Below the pieces are notes generated by a model. That model saw only the letters and a list, made by a program, of their open reading frames with translations. It was not told the origin of the DNA and made no database searches. Positions 38,131 through 47,255 of a stretch of 64,000 nucleotides of DNA are shown here, one piece after another. Source of the stretch: Psychrobacter cibarius. Lineage in GTDB: Bacteria; Pseudomonadota; Gammaproteobacteria; Pseudomonadales; Moraxellaceae. A program made the translations under genes and the position numbers. How positions within the stretch are numbered: the first letter of the stretch is position 1; every line of letters starts with the position of its first letter. The stretch spans positions 1,798,001-1,862,000 of the forward strand of contig CP131612.1 of assembly GCA_030686115.1 (NCBI GenBank), given 5' to 3'.

Positions 38131-39048
38131 ATGAGTTTGCGCCATTTTTTGACCTTATCTGATTTAACCAAACAAGAATTAGAAAACCTTATAAAGCGTG
38201 CCAGCGAATTGCGCAAGATGCAACACGCAGGCGAGATATATCAGCCGTTTGTTGGTCGTACGCTTGGCATGATATTTGAAAAATCCTCAACCCGTACGCG
38301 CATCTCATTTGAGACGGGTATGGGTCAGTTTGGTGGTAGTGCTATCTTTTTGTCGCCAAATGATACCCAACTTGGGCGTGGTGAGCCGCTAGAAGACTCT
38401 GCCCGTGTGATCTCTAGCATGGTTGATATCATCATGATTCGTACCTTTGGTCACGAAAAAGTTGAGACCTTTGCTGAATACTCAAGCGTGCCTATTATCA
38501 ATGCTTTAACTGACGAATTTCATCCTTGCCAGCTACTGGCAGACATGCAAACCTATTATGAGCATCGCGGTAGTATCGAAAATAAAATTGTCACTTGGGT
38601 TGGTGATGGCAATAATATGTGCGCATCGTATATGCAAGCGGCTCATCAATTTGGTTTTGAGCTACGCGTCGCTGCGCCTTATGGGTTTGAGCCTGACCCT
38701 GAGCTGATGAAACGCTTCTCGCATTGCGTCAGTATTGTCGAAAACGTACAAGAAGCCGCGAAAGATTCAAATTTAATTGTCACCGATGTATGGGCAAGCA
38801 TGGGACAAGAGTCTGAACAAAATACTCGTGCGCGCCGTTTTGCCGCTTATCAAGTAACGCCATCGCTATTGGACAAAGCCGATCCTGAAGTGGTATTTAT
38901 GCATTGTCTACCCGCGCATCGTGGTGAGGAGATCTCTCATGATATGCTTGACGACCCACGCTCAGTGGTATGGGATGAAGCAGAGAACCGCTTACATGCG
39001 CAAAAAGCCTTGATGGAATTCTTATTACAAGACAAAATCAAACTTTAA
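38131..39048 (+). CDS. argF: Ornithine carbamoyltransferase
   Basis: 305 residues. Makes citrulline from ornithine and carbamoyl phosphate in arginine synthesis. Carbamoyl phosphate loop [25 protein letters not shown], ornithine-binding VWASMGQE and [10 protein letters not shown] are all present. ATG 38131 follows AGGA. Own promoter and terminator, so a single-gene unit. Confidence 0.97.
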   Translation: MSLRHFLTLSDLTKQELENLIKRASELRKMQHAGEIYQPFVGRTLGMIFEKSSTRTRISFETGMGQFGGSAIFLSPNDTQLGRGEPLEDSARVISSMVDIIMIRTFGHEKVETFAEYSSVPIINALTDEFHPCQLLADMQTYYEHRGSIENKIVTWVGDGNNMCASYMQAAHQFGFELRVAAPYGFEPDPELMKRFSHCVSIVENVQEAAKDSNLIVTDVWASMGQESEQNTRARRFAAYQVTPSLLDKADPEVVFMHCLPAHRGEEISHDMLDDPRSVVWDEAENRLHAQKALMEFLLQDKIKL

Positions 39049-39087
39049 ACAATATAGCCATAACCTATTTATGGAAGAGTAAGTACG

Positions 39088-39125
39088 AAAAAGGCAGACC
39101 ACATTTAGTGTGATCTGCCTTTTTA
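39088..39125 (+). terminator. Terminator of argF
   Basis: 11-bp stem AAAAAGGCAGA / TCTGCCTTTTT extended inside by CACA/TGTG. Confidence 0.92.
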
Positions 39126-39180
39126 GTTTCTGATTAATAATAAGCCACTGCTTAACTGATTCTTAACGAGTAAGCATTTT

Positions 39181-39840
39181 TTAACGAATAAGTGTCGTTA
39201 CGCCATCACTACCGGCTTTTAACAACACATCAGCTTGATTAGCTGCAAATATACCATTACAAACTACGCCCACAATATTATTCAGCTCTTTCTCAAGCGC
39301 TATCGGATTACTAACGTCCAAATCATAAGTATCTAAGATAACATTACCATAATCAGTCACAAAATCTTCGCGGTAAACTGGCTCACCGCCCATACGGGCT
39401 AATTGCCGTGCGACATAAGAACGTGCTTGCGGCAGTACCTCAATCGGAACAGGAAACTCGCGACCTAGCACCTCAACGCTTTTGCTCTCATCAACCATGC
39501 ATATAAATTTATTAGAAGCCGCTGCCACGATTTTTTCACGAGTGAGCGCGCCGCCACCGCCTTTTATCAATTGCAAATGCTCATTGACCTCATCTGCCCC
39601 ATCGATATAAATATCAAGCGTACCAGCAAAGTTCAAATCAACGATTTCAATACCAAGGGCACGAAGTTTGTCTTCAGTGACCTGTGAGCTAGCCACCGCA
39701 CCAGCAAGCTTTACAGTTGGCAATAATTCAATCAAACAGTTGACCGTACTGCCTGTGCCTACTCCAAGTATCATGTCATCTTCGATATAGCTTAGAGCCG
39801 CTTTGGCTGCGGCTTGCTTTTGTGCTTGCTGATCACTCAT
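39181..39840 (-). CDS. rpiA: Ribose-5-phosphate isomerase A
   Basis: 219 residues from the second of two adjacent ATGs (39840), which has AAGGA at 6-base spacing; this equals the E. coli length. The open frame extends 24 codons further but without SD. Interconverts ribulose and ribose 5-phosphates. Motifs: GVGTGSTVNCLIELL, DGADEVNEHLQLIKGGGGALTREK (split), and DTYDLDVSNP. In many gammaproteobacteria rpiA neighbours ilvA; here the ars operon sits between them, which suggests that operon was inserted. Confidence 0.97.
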   Translation of the reverse strand: MSDQQAQKQAAAKAALSYIEDDMILGVGTGSTVNCLIELLPTVKLAGAVASSQVTEDKLRALGIEIVDLNFAGTLDIYIDGADEVNEHLQLIKGGGGALTREKIVAAASNKFICMVDESKSVEVLGREFPVPIEVLPQARSYVARQLARMGGEPVYREDFVTDYGNVILDTYDLDVSNPIALEKELNNIVGVVCNGIFAANQADVLLKAGSDGVTTLIR

Positions 39841-39979
39841 CATAAGTCCTTGGCAAAATAAACGTATCGCTTTAAGAAAAGTAAAGGGTAAAAAGGTAAA
39901 ATGCGCTGCCATTATACCCGATGAGTTTAATGAATGTCAGCGTAATAGCCACGCTAATCGCAAGACATTCACTCAAATT

Positions 39980-41290
39980 TTAAAATGAAGACAGATAAGG
40001 CAACCAAGCAACCAAAGCCAGTAGCGTGACCAATAGTACGGGCGGGGTAATGAGCAGTCCAATCTTCATATACTGCCCCCAACTGATTTTATAGTCTTTT
40101 TCTGCCAATACATGGAGCCACAATAAAGTCGCCAAACTACCGATAGGTGTGAATTTCGGCCCCAAATCATTACCAATCACATTAGCATAAATCATGAGCT
40201 CGCGAGTGGCAGCAGGTACTTGCGCACTATCAATCGCCAATGCACCTACTAAAGTAGACGGCATATTATTCATGACAGAGGCTACAATAGCGGAGAGGAA
40301 TCCAGTTCCTACTGTTGCGATGACCATACCCTGCTGCCCCAACCAATTCAATACTTGAGCACCATAGGCAGTCAATCCTGCATTGCCCAAGCCATAAACA
40401 ACCAAGTACATACCAATTGAAAACAGTACAATTTGCCAAGGCGCTTGACGCAGGATATCAGATACAGAAACAACGGCATCACGACCCCCTTGCCACCAGC
40501 GACCTGCAATTGCCATTAATATTAACGCCGCCACTCCTGTCACCAAGGAGATGGCCATGCCCAATGACTCAGTCGTAAAGTAGGCAATAAGTAGCAACGC
40601 GAGCAGTGGAAAGGCCGCCTTAAAGACCAGCGGATCTTCAATCGCAGACTCGGGCGCACTCAAATCAGCAATGGAGTAGTGTTTTGGAATGTGCCGCGCA
40701 TAGACCACCCATAATACGGCGAGCGTCGCCAATACAGAAACAATATTGACCGGTATCATCACTGCTGCATAACGACCAAATCCAATGTCAAAATAATTGG
40801 CACTAACAATATTGACCAGATTAGAAGTGATTAACGGCAGACTTGCGGTATCAGCAATGAAACCTGTTGCGATAATGAAAGCCAAAGCAGATGGTGGTGA
40901 GAATTTGAGACGCAGTAAGATAGCGATGACAATCGGTGTCAATAGCAATGCTGCCCCATCATTGGCAAACAATGCCGAAATAAACGCACCTAAAATCACA
41001 ATCATAGGAAACAATAATCGTCCTTGCCCATTGCCTAGCCTAGCCACATGCAGTGCTGCCCACCCAAAAAATCCGGCTTTATCTAAGATAAGCGAGATGA
41101 TGATAAGCGCCACAAAGGTAAAAGTTGCATCCCAAACGATGTCCCACACAATGCCAATATCGGAGAGCTTTACCACGCCAAAAGCCAAGGCTATCAACGC
41201 ACCGCCCATTGCACTCCAGCCAATACCCAGTCCTTTGGGCTGCCATATCACTAAAACCAAAGTCACGATAAATATAATCAATGCGATCAT
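39980..41290 (-). CDS. arsB: Arsenite efflux transporter
   Basis: 436 residues with about 11-12 hydrophobic segments. Family signatures: [20 protein letters not shown] at the N-terminus, [35 protein letters not shown] and [20 protein letters not shown]. It exports arsenite/antimonite across the inner membrane, alone by proton motive force since no arsA is present. Last gene of the arsR-arsC-arsH-arsB operon, 81 bp after arsH. Confidence 0.97.
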   Translation of the reverse strand: MIALIIFIVTLVLVIWQPKGLGIGWSAMGGALIALAFGVVKLSDIGIVWDIVWDATFTFVALIIISLILDKAGFFGWAALHVARLGNGQGRLLFPMIVILGAFISALFANDGAALLLTPIVIAILLRLKFSPPSALAFIIATGFIADTASLPLITSNLVNIVSANYFDIGFGRYAAVMIPVNIVSVLATLAVLWVVYARHIPKHYSIADLSAPESAIEDPLVFKAAFPLLALLLIAYFTTESLGMAISLVTGVAALILMAIAGRWWQGGRDAVVSVSDILRQAPWQIVLFSIGMYLVVYGLGNAGLTAYGAQVLNWLGQQGMVIATVGTGFLSAIVASVMNNMPSTLVGALAIDSAQVPAATRELMIYANVIGNDLGPKFTPIGSLATLLWLHVLAEKDYKISWGQYMKIGLLITPPVLLVTLLALVAWLPYLSSF

Positions 41291-41371
41291 TGAGTAACCT
41301 TTTTAGGCTTAATTATTATAAGAACAATTATGTAAGAGCAATTATTAGAAAATGAATGATCAGAGGATACA

Positions 41372-42118
41372 TTAGAGTGATTTTTGATTGACGCGCTGCG
41401 AAAGCTCCTCTGCGCTTTCTACTCGTTCAGAGTAGCGGTCAGTCAGATAGTCTGAGCGTCCACGGGTCAGCCAAGTAAATTTTACCAACTCCTCACAAAC
41501 ATCCACGAGACGCAAATATAAAGGAGACTTATCCATACGATCATCGTCATTAAATTCTAAAAAAGCTTTAGGAATAGAGGACTGATTGGGTATGGTAATC
41601 ATCCGCATCCAACGCCCAAGAATGCGCAATTGGTTGACCGTATTGAAGCTTTGACTGCCACCACTGACTTGCATCACTGCCAAAGTTTTGCCTTGGGTTG
41701 GACGCACACCACCTAATGATAATGGAATCCAGTCAATTTGTGCTTTCATAATACTGGTCATACTGCCATGACGTTCTGGGCTCACCCACAGCATACCTTC
41801 TGACCACTGCGCCAACTCTCGCAGCTCTTGTACTTTTGGATGATCTGCATCAGCAGCATCAGGCAATGGTAAACCCGTCGGATCAAAGGTTCGAACCTCA
41901 CAACCATACCAACGCAATAGACGGCTCGCTTCTTCACTGGCCAGTTTAGAGAATGAGCGCTGGCGTAGAGAGCCATATAGCACCAATATTCTTGGCGCAT
42001 GGCGCGGGTCATTTGTTCCAATTAAAGACTCAATATCGATAGGCTGTATACTGTCTGCATCAATATTGGGCAAATCACACAAATCGATCACATCTAAATC
42101 TGCTGTTTTATTTGCCAT
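41372..42118 (-). CDS. arsH: Arsenical resistance protein ArsH, NADPH-dependent FMN reductase
   Basis: 248 residues. Flavodoxin-like fold: FMN-binding [31 protein letters not shown] and [17 protein letters not shown] are conserved ArsH motifs. ArsH proteins oxidise trivalent organoarsenicals or act as FMN/quinone reductases. Its ATG overlaps the end of arsC by 11 bp, so the two are translationally coupled. Length is normal. Confidence 0.96.
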   Translation of the reverse strand: MANKTADLDVIDLCDLPNIDADSIQPIDIESLIGTNDPRHAPRILVLYGSLRQRSFSKLASEEASRLLRWYGCEVRTFDPTGLPLPDAADADHPKVQELRELAQWSEGMLWVSPERHGSMTSIMKAQIDWIPLSLGGVRPTQGKTLAVMQVSGGSQSFNTVNQLRILGRWMRMITIPNQSSIPKAFLEFNDDDRMDKSPLYLRLVDVCEELVKFTWLTRGRSDYLTDRYSERVESAEELSQRVNQKSL

Positions 42119-42512
42119 GATAAATCACTTCCCCATCTTCTTTAGTGAAGCTGCTCACGGGATTCTCTAATAATTCAAATACGCGTTCTGAGGGACGGCA
42201 TAATGCTGCGCCTTTATTGGTGACCACGATAGGACGATTGATTAAAATAGGATGGGCAATCATCGCATCAATGATTTGATCGTCAGACAATTCAGGATTG
42301 TCTAATCCTAACTCATCATTGACAGGCTCTTTGCTTCGTAACAGCTCTCTTGGTGAAAGGTTTATCTTTGCCAACAGCTCAACTAAATAATCACGGCTTG
42401 GTGGGGTTTTAAGATATTCAATTACTTCTGGACTTTCGCCTGATGCTTTGATGATGGCCAATGTATTGCGAGACGTACCGCATTTTGGATTGTGAAAAAT
42501 TAATGGTTTCAT
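42108..42512 (-). CDS. arsC: Arsenate reductase, glutaredoxin-dependent
   Basis: 134 residues from ATG 42512 ([18 protein letters not shown]), which is the family N-terminus; the frame is open 21 codons further back into arsR. Catalytic Cys in [12 protein letters not shown], then [20 protein letters not shown] and the late RPSERV. Reduces arsenate to arsenite, using glutaredoxin and glutathione, for export by ArsB. Gap from arsR is 55 bp. Confidence 0.96.
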   Translation of the reverse strand: MKPLIFHNPKCGTSRNTLAIIKASGESPEVIEYLKTPPSRDYLVELLAKINLSPRELLRSKEPVNDELGLDNPELSDDQIIDAMIAHPILINRPIVVTNKGAALCRPSERVFELLENPVSSFTKEDGEVIYHGK

Positions 42513-42567
42513 AGCAATCTCACTTATTGTCTGAATATGTTGTTTGAGTTCTGAATATATAGCTATA

Positions 42568-42930
42568 TTACTCACTGTTTACGTCATTAGTATTAACGAC
42601 CCCACATCCGCTCAGACTGTCCATAAGAGACGCACGCAATTCTGGATGTCCCGCACAGCAATCTTGCAACAGAAACTGAATAACCTCCTCCATATGTGAT
42701 AGTGAGGCGCGATAAATTATCTGCCGACTGTGCCGTTGAGACACCACCCACCCTGCTCGTGCCAGCACTGATAAATGCGCTGACATCGTGTTATGTGGCA
42801 CGGACAGTTTGCGAGCTATTTCACCCGCAGGTAGGCCGACAGGCTCTTGACTGACAAGCAACCTAAAAGCTTTTAGACGAGTATCTTGAGAGAGCGCAGC
42901 AAAGCTTGCGATAGCATTTATCATTTCCAT
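42568..42930 (-). CDS. arsR: ArsR family arsenic-responsive repressor
   Basis: 120 residues with a winged helix: recognition part KLSVPHNTMSAHLSVLARAG and wing RHSRQIIYRAS. It lacks the ELCVCDL arsenic site of E. coli ArsR. Instead adjacent Cys91-Cys92 (QDCCAGHPE) lie in the C-terminal helix, as in the Acidithiobacillus-type ArsR; that type has a third Cys shortly after, which here is not present, though Cys109 lies nearby. Heads the ars operon and overlaps its own operator. ATG 42924 is an alternative start. Confidence 0.93.
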   Translation of the reverse strand: MEMINAIASFAALSQDTRLKAFRLLVSQEPVGLPAGEIARKLSVPHNTMSAHLSVLARAGWVVSQRHSRQIIYRASLSHMEEVIQFLLQDCCAGHPELRASLMDSLSGCGVVNTNDVNSE

Positions 42931-42957
42931 ATGTCCAATAATACAGACATATGGAAA
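42924..42957. promoter_or_regulatory. Probable ArsR operator
   Basis: Perfect inverted repeat with 12-bp arms (TTTCCATATGTC / GACATATGGAAA) and a 10-bp spacer. The spacer contains the putative -10 and one arm includes the arsR start codon. Confidence 0.75.
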
Positions 42958-42965
42958 TAATTCAA
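42938..42965 (-). promoter_or_regulatory. Putative promoter of the ars operon
   Basis: Minus strand -35 TTGAAT (42965-42960), 16-bp spacer, -10 TATTAT (42943-42938), the latter inside the operator spacer. The expected start falls at or within a few bases of the arsR ATG. Confidence 0.55.
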
Positions 42966-43123
42966 TATTTTATTTAAAAAATATTGAGATAAAATCACCC
43001 TATCTTTCATCAAAAATTGAAATCGCTGCAAAAACTGCAATAGGGTCTTGCAAGACCGTTAAAATCAGCATAGGCTAATCTATTTAATTTTCTATTCATC
43101 CATACTTTTTATTAGGGAACATT

Positions 43124-44677
43124 ATGCTGTCACATTGGGTACGAGCCATCTTGCAAGCCACCGTCTATGACGTGGCAATTCAAACACCACTTGAAGCGGC
43201 GCCCAAGCTGACCCAACGTTTTGCTAATGACATTCGTTTTAAACGCGAAGACTTGCAACCGGTCAAATCCTTTAAATTGCGTGGTGCCTATAATCGAATT
43301 AGTCAATTAAGTGATGAGCAAAAAGCCCGCGGCGTCATTTGTGCATCAGCAGGTAATCACGCACAAGGGGTTGCTTACTCCGCCCGTAAACTTGCCCTAA
43401 ACAATATCATCGTGATGCCGACCACCACCCCTGACATCAAAGTAGATGCCGTTAAAGCACTGGGCGGCAATGTCGATTTGTATGGTGATAGCTTCGATGA
43501 AGCCAACCGTTATGCAATCAATCGCGCTGAAACAGAAGGTCTGACCTTTATCCCCCCTTACGATGATGAATTGGTCATTGCCGGGCAAGGCACCATTGGT
43601 CTTGAGCTCACCCAGCAATGGCGCAATATGGATTATGTGTTTGTCGCGGTTGGCGGTGGTGGTCTCATCTCAGGTGTCGCGGCATTCTTAGGTGAAGTTG
43701 CGCCGCACGTCAAAGTGATTGCGGTAGAAGCAGAGCAATCAGCTTCTCTTAAAGCGGCGCTTGAAGCCAATGAGCGCGTTAAGCTTGAGCAAGTTGGACT
43801 GTTCGTCGATGGCGTGGCAGTTGCTCAAATCGGCGAATTGCCATTTGAAATTGTCCGCATGCAAAAGAGTGATAAATCAGGTCCTTTAGTCGAGCTGGAA
43901 GTCGTGACTTGTACCAATGACGAAGTATGTGCGGCGGTTAAAGACATTTTTGAAGAAAATCGCAGTATCGTTGAGCCTGCGGGCGCGTTACCCGTTGCTG
44001 GCATGAAAAAATATATCGAAGCCCATAATCTACAAGGTAAAAACTGCGTCGGTATTATTTGCGGTGCCAATATGAACTTTGACCGCCTACGCTATATCGC
44101 TGAGCGTACTGAGATTGGTGAGAAAAAAGAAGCCATCTTTGGTGTGACGATTCCTGAGCAGACAGGCGCTTTCTTAAATTTCTGTCGTAGCTTACATGGA
44201 CGCAATATCACTGAGTTTAATTATCGCGCCGATAGTAAAAAATCACCTGACTCTATGGAACCTGCATCAATATTTGTCGGTATCGCACTAAAAGAAGGCG
44301 ACAAAGAGCGCAAAACCATTCGCACCCAATTGGCAGCTGATGGCTACACGGCTCATGATCTGACCGATGATGATATTGCCAAATCGCATATCCGCCATTT
44401 GATTGGTGGTCATGCACATGTTGCAAACGAGCAATTATTAAGTGTGGTTTTCCCTGAACGTCCAGGGGCATTGCTGAAGTTTCTAGAAAAACTGGGTGAT
44501 GACTTTAATATCACTTTGTTTCATTATCGCAATCATGGTGCCGCCGAAGGTCGCGTATTGGTCGGTTTGCAAGCGTCTGAAGGTAATTCTCGTCAATTAC
44601 AAGACGCGTTACTCGATATCGGCTATGACTGCACCATGCTCAATGACAATATCGGTTATCAATTATTTTTGAAATAA
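43124..44677 (+). CDS. ilvA: Threonine ammonia-lyase, biosynthetic
   Basis: 517 residues. PLP enzyme that deaminates threonine to 2-oxobutanoate for isoleucine synthesis. PLP lysine in SFKLRGAYNRI, CASAGNHAQGVA, glycine-rich phosphate loop AVGGGGLISG, and GICGAN-type segment (IICGANMNFDR). Two C-terminal ACT-like regulatory domains (about 335-510) for isoleucine/valine control. SD AGGG precedes ATG 43124. Confidence 0.98.
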   Translation: MLSHWVRAILQATVYDVAIQTPLEAAPKLTQRFANDIRFKREDLQPVKSFKLRGAYNRISQLSDEQKARGVICASAGNHAQGVAYSARKLALNNIIVMPTTTPDIKVDAVKALGGNVDLYGDSFDEANRYAINRAETEGLTFIPPYDDELVIAGQGTIGLELTQQWRNMDYVFVAVGGGGLISGVAAFLGEVAPHVKVIAVEAEQSASLKAALEANERVKLEQVGLFVDGVAVAQIGELPFEIVRMQKSDKSGPLVELEVVTCTNDEVCAAVKDIFEENRSIVEPAGALPVAGMKKYIEAHNLQGKNCVGIICGANMNFDRLRYIAERTEIGEKKEAIFGVTIPEQTGAFLNFCRSLHGRNITEFNYRADSKKSPDSMEPASIFVGIALKEGDKERKTIRTQLAADGYTAHDLTDDDIAKSHIRHLIGGHAHVANEQLLSVVFPERPGALLKFLEKLGDDFNITLFHYRNHGAAEGRVLVGLQASEGNSRQLQDALLDIGYDCTMLNDNIGYQLFLK

Positions 44678-44693
44678 AAATAGACTATCAATC

Positions 44694-44733
44694 CATCAAT
44701 GGCTGTTTGTTAATCACTAAAAAGCCATTGATG
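44694..44733. other. Inverted repeat after ilvA
   Basis: Perfect 11-bp arms CATCAATGGCT / AGCCATTGATG with an 18-base loop and no T-tract. It could be a weak hairpin; not a classic terminator. Confidence 0.5.
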
Positions 44734-44799
44734 AATGAACAATGATTATGCATTGGTAGCTTTCATTAATTCATAGCGACCATGATGAGGTGGTAAACC

Positions 44800-45183
44800 G
44801 TGACTCAAAAGATATTGATCTTTGTATTATTACTGGTTTTAGCACTTTTGGGTTATAAGATGCTGCAACCTAAAAACTCGACCAGTAACCCTATCGCTGA
44901 CGTTGCGACTGATACTCCAGTTGACGCTGCTTTTACCTCAACTGATCTGGATGATATACCGCCAACGTACGTCGACTCAGATGCAACGTCGACATCAGTC
45001 TCGGCAGTAAAACCAGTACTCACGTCGTCAGCATCAGCATCAAGCTTTACCTGTGATGGTAGAAAGCATTGCTCTCAGATGACGTCATGCGCAGAAGCCA
45101 CTTACTTTGTACAACATTGCCCGAATACCAAAATGGATGGTAATAATGATGGTATCCCATGTGAGCAGCAGTGGTGTCGCTGA
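44800..45183 (+). CDS. Excalibur calcium-binding domain protein
   Basis: 127 residues from GTG 44800 (GAGG 9-12 bases upstream). An N-terminal membrane anchor or signal (ILIFVLLLVLALLGY), a Thr/Ser/Asp-rich linker (25-80) and a C-terminal Excalibur domain: FTCDGRKHCSQMTSC, then MDGNNDGIPCEQQWC with the EF-hand-like DxDxDG variant and paired cysteines. Such proteins are extracytoplasmic; the role is unknown. It ends 29 bp before the PaiB-like gene. Confidence 0.88.
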   Translation: MTQKILIFVLLLVLALLGYKMLQPKNSTSNPIADVATDTPVDAAFTSTDLDDIPPTYVDSDATSTSVSAVKPVLTSSASASSFTCDGRKHCSQMTSCAEATYFVQHCPNTKMDGNNDGIPCEQQWCR

Positions 45184-45212
45184 TTTCATGTCAAATATAA
45201 ACTGAGAACAGC

Positions 45213-45905
45213 ATGCATACTCCTGCTATTTTTGCCGAAGAAAATCTAGAAAATATCATTGGATTTATCGCAGCCAATCCCTTAGCGACCTTGGTTGCTC
45301 AAACCAAAGATGGCATCGAAGCCTGCCATATACCGCTCTTCTGGCATAACGATAACTTTATGCCTGATGCTAGTGCTAGTGCTAGTGTTGGTGTTGGTGT
45401 TAACTCTAATGCTCAGTACGGCTATCTTTACGGTCATTTTGGTCGTAAAAACCCTATTTATCAGAACACCTTACCAGATACTGCGTGGTTAATTATTTTT
45501 CAAGATTCTGGACATTATATTAGCCCTAACTGGTATCCTAGCAAAGCGAAAACCCATAAAGAAGTGCCCACTTGGAACTATCAAAGTGTTCATATTCAAT
45601 CCAAAATTGAGCTGCTTGAAGACGCCGAGACGCTGAAATGGATATTAGCAACCATGACTGCATGGCAAGAGGTGCTATCCGACCATCCTTGGTCATTAGA
45701 TGAGGCACCTGCTACTTATATCGATGCTATGTGCCGAGGGATTATTGGCTTTAAGCTGCCCATCAATTCTATACAAGCCCAATTTAAATTAAGCCAAAAT
45801 AAAACCGTAGAAAATATCACAGGGGTGATTAATGGTTTAGCGCAATTAAAGACAAATGATGCGGCAGAAATGGCGATGAAAGTTGCCAATCAGAATAATG
45901 GCTAA
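45213..45905 (+). CDS. FMN-binding PaiB-family protein
   Basis: 230 residues. PaiB/FMN-binding split-barrel family: FAEENLENIIGFIAANPLAT, GHFGRKNPI, HYISPNWYPSK and VPTWNYQSVHIQ are the family motifs; PaiB of Bacillus was described as a transcriptional repressor, but many members simply bind flavin. A stretch encoded by hexanucleotide repeats (ASASASVGVGV, about residues 52-63) sits between the first strands. It follows the Excalibur gene closely on the same strand. Confidence 0.88.
   Translation: MHTPAIFAEENLENIIGFIAANPLATLVAQTKDGIEACHIPLFWHNDNFMPDASASASVGVGVNSNAQYGYLYGHFGRKNPIYQNTLPDTAWLIIFQDSGHYISPNWYPSKAKTHKEVPTWNYQSVHIQSKIELLEDAETLKWILATMTAWQEVLSDHPWSLDEAPATYIDAMCRGIIGFKLPINSIQAQFKLSQNKTVENITGVINGLAQLKTNDAAEMAMKVANQNNG
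45369..45398 (+). repeat. Hexanucleotide microsatellite inside the PaiB-like gene
   Basis: GCTAGT three times then GTTGGT twice, followed by a degenerate GTTAAC. Each unit encodes Ala-Ser or Val-Gly, so copy changes keep the frame. Confidence 0.9.
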
Positions 45906-46030
45906 GACGAGACTTTCGCTCTTCACCATAAAAATCTATTTTTAAACATTTTGATAGCGCAGGGCTCTTTCAATTTGTAAAAAAAGCACCATTATTATTA
46001 TCTTACTTTATGGATATCGATGAGGTTTTG

Positions 46031-46471
46031 ATGAGTAAACACAACAAAAACCACAATCAGCCTAACCATAGCCAACCTGATGTCGTGCGTATGCGTCTCG
46101 ATAAGTGGTTGTGGGCAGCACGATTTTATCGGACACGTACTCTCGCCAAAGAAGCCATCGAAAGCGGACGGGTACATTATGCGGGTAGCCGCGTAAAGAC
46201 CAGTAAAGAGATTATGGTTGGCGATGAACTACAGATTCGTCAAGGCTCAGCCACTGCCATGACTGAAAAGACCGTCGTCGTTGAAGCACTAACGGCGCAA
46301 CGTGGTAATGCGCTCGCTGCTGAAGTCTTGTATTCAGAAACTGAAGAAAGCGAAGAGCGCCGCGCTTATCATGCTGAGCAGCGCAAACTTGCCAATCTTG
46401 CACGGCCTGATAATAAACCCAACAAAAAAGAGCGCCGTGACCTTCAACGCTTTAAGCACAAACAAGAGTAA
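46031..46471 (+). CDS. hslR: S4 domain RNA-binding protein, Hsp15-like
   Basis: 146 residues from ATG 46031 (GAGG 5 bases upstream; ATG 46010 is an alternative start with no SD). The S4 domain begins MRLDKWLWAARFYRTRTLA and continues AIESGRVHYAGSRVKTSKEI. A long basic C-terminal helix (RRAYHAEQRKLANLARPDNK...) follows, as in Hsp15. Hsp15 binds stalled 50S subunits carrying nascent chains and is heat induced in E. coli. Length and layout match. Confidence 0.9.
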   Translation: MSKHNKNHNQPNHSQPDVVRMRLDKWLWAARFYRTRTLAKEAIESGRVHYAGSRVKTSKEIMVGDELQIRQGSATAMTEKTVVVEALTAQRGNALAAEVLYSETEESEERRAYHAEQRKLANLARPDNKPNKKERRDLQRFKHKQE

Positions 46472-46677
46472 GCTGGTCAAAGTACGACCTTAGATGATAA
46501 ATAATATCATCGAAAATTCGTGAACAGATGACCGTATTGTTTAGCTTCTACTCTTGCCATTCAAGGCATTAACCGTTACGCTGACGGCCGATTTACTTAA
46601 TTAATTGCATGCTAATAAAAGCCGCACTAACATGCCGGTCTCTTATAGCATGTTTTTTTGTTATACAAGGTCATATT

Positions 46678-47175
46678 ATGCTGATGAAAACCTGTACTCC
46701 GTCTTCTGTATTATTGGTTTGTTTGGGAAATATTTGCCGATCGCCAACGGCTGAAGAAGTCTTTCGTCAGCAAGCAGCGATTGCTGGATTGTCAATCAAA
46801 GTAGATTCAGCAGGGACAAGTGACTGGCATATTGGTCATGCGCCTGACACTCGCTCGCAACGCCATGCAAAAGCGCATGGTTATAAAATCAACAAACTGG
46901 TCGCCCGCCAAGTCAGTACCGATGACTTTCGTAATTTTGACTTAATTCTAGCGATGGATACACAGAATTTAGCTGATTTACAAGCCATCAAGGACAGCTT
47001 GACAGACACAGAGGACCATTTGGCCAAGTTGGCTTTATTTAGTGAAGAAGATCCTACTTATGGCGGCGACGATGTGCCAGATCCTTATAAAGGCGATGGC
47101 GATGACTTTGAAGAAGTGATTGAACGTATTGAGTCAAGCGCACAAGCGTGGATTGAAAGCTGGAAAGCTTGCTAA
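46678..47175 (+). CDS. Low-molecular-weight protein tyrosine phosphatase
   Basis: 165 residues from ATG 46678 (AAGG 6-9 bases upstream). P-loop VCLGNICRSP (Cys15, Arg21) and the acid loop DVPDPYKGDGDDF are present, so it should be active. Bacterial members often dephosphorylate tyrosine kinases of capsule synthesis, but no such genes are nearby. The open frame extends upstream to 46609 without support. Confidence 0.95.
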   Translation: MLMKTCTPSSVLLVCLGNICRSPTAEEVFRQQAAIAGLSIKVDSAGTSDWHIGHAPDTRSQRHAKAHGYKINKLVARQVSTDDFRNFDLILAMDTQNLADLQAIKDSLTDTEDHLAKLALFSEEDPTYGGDDVPDPYKGDGDDFEEVIERIESSAQAWIESWKAC

Positions 47176-47255
47176 CGATAAAGTTAACTTTATGCCACCT
47201 TTATGTCTTGCATCCTTTATAATAAACACTGTGTAATTCATTATCTATCTGCCAC

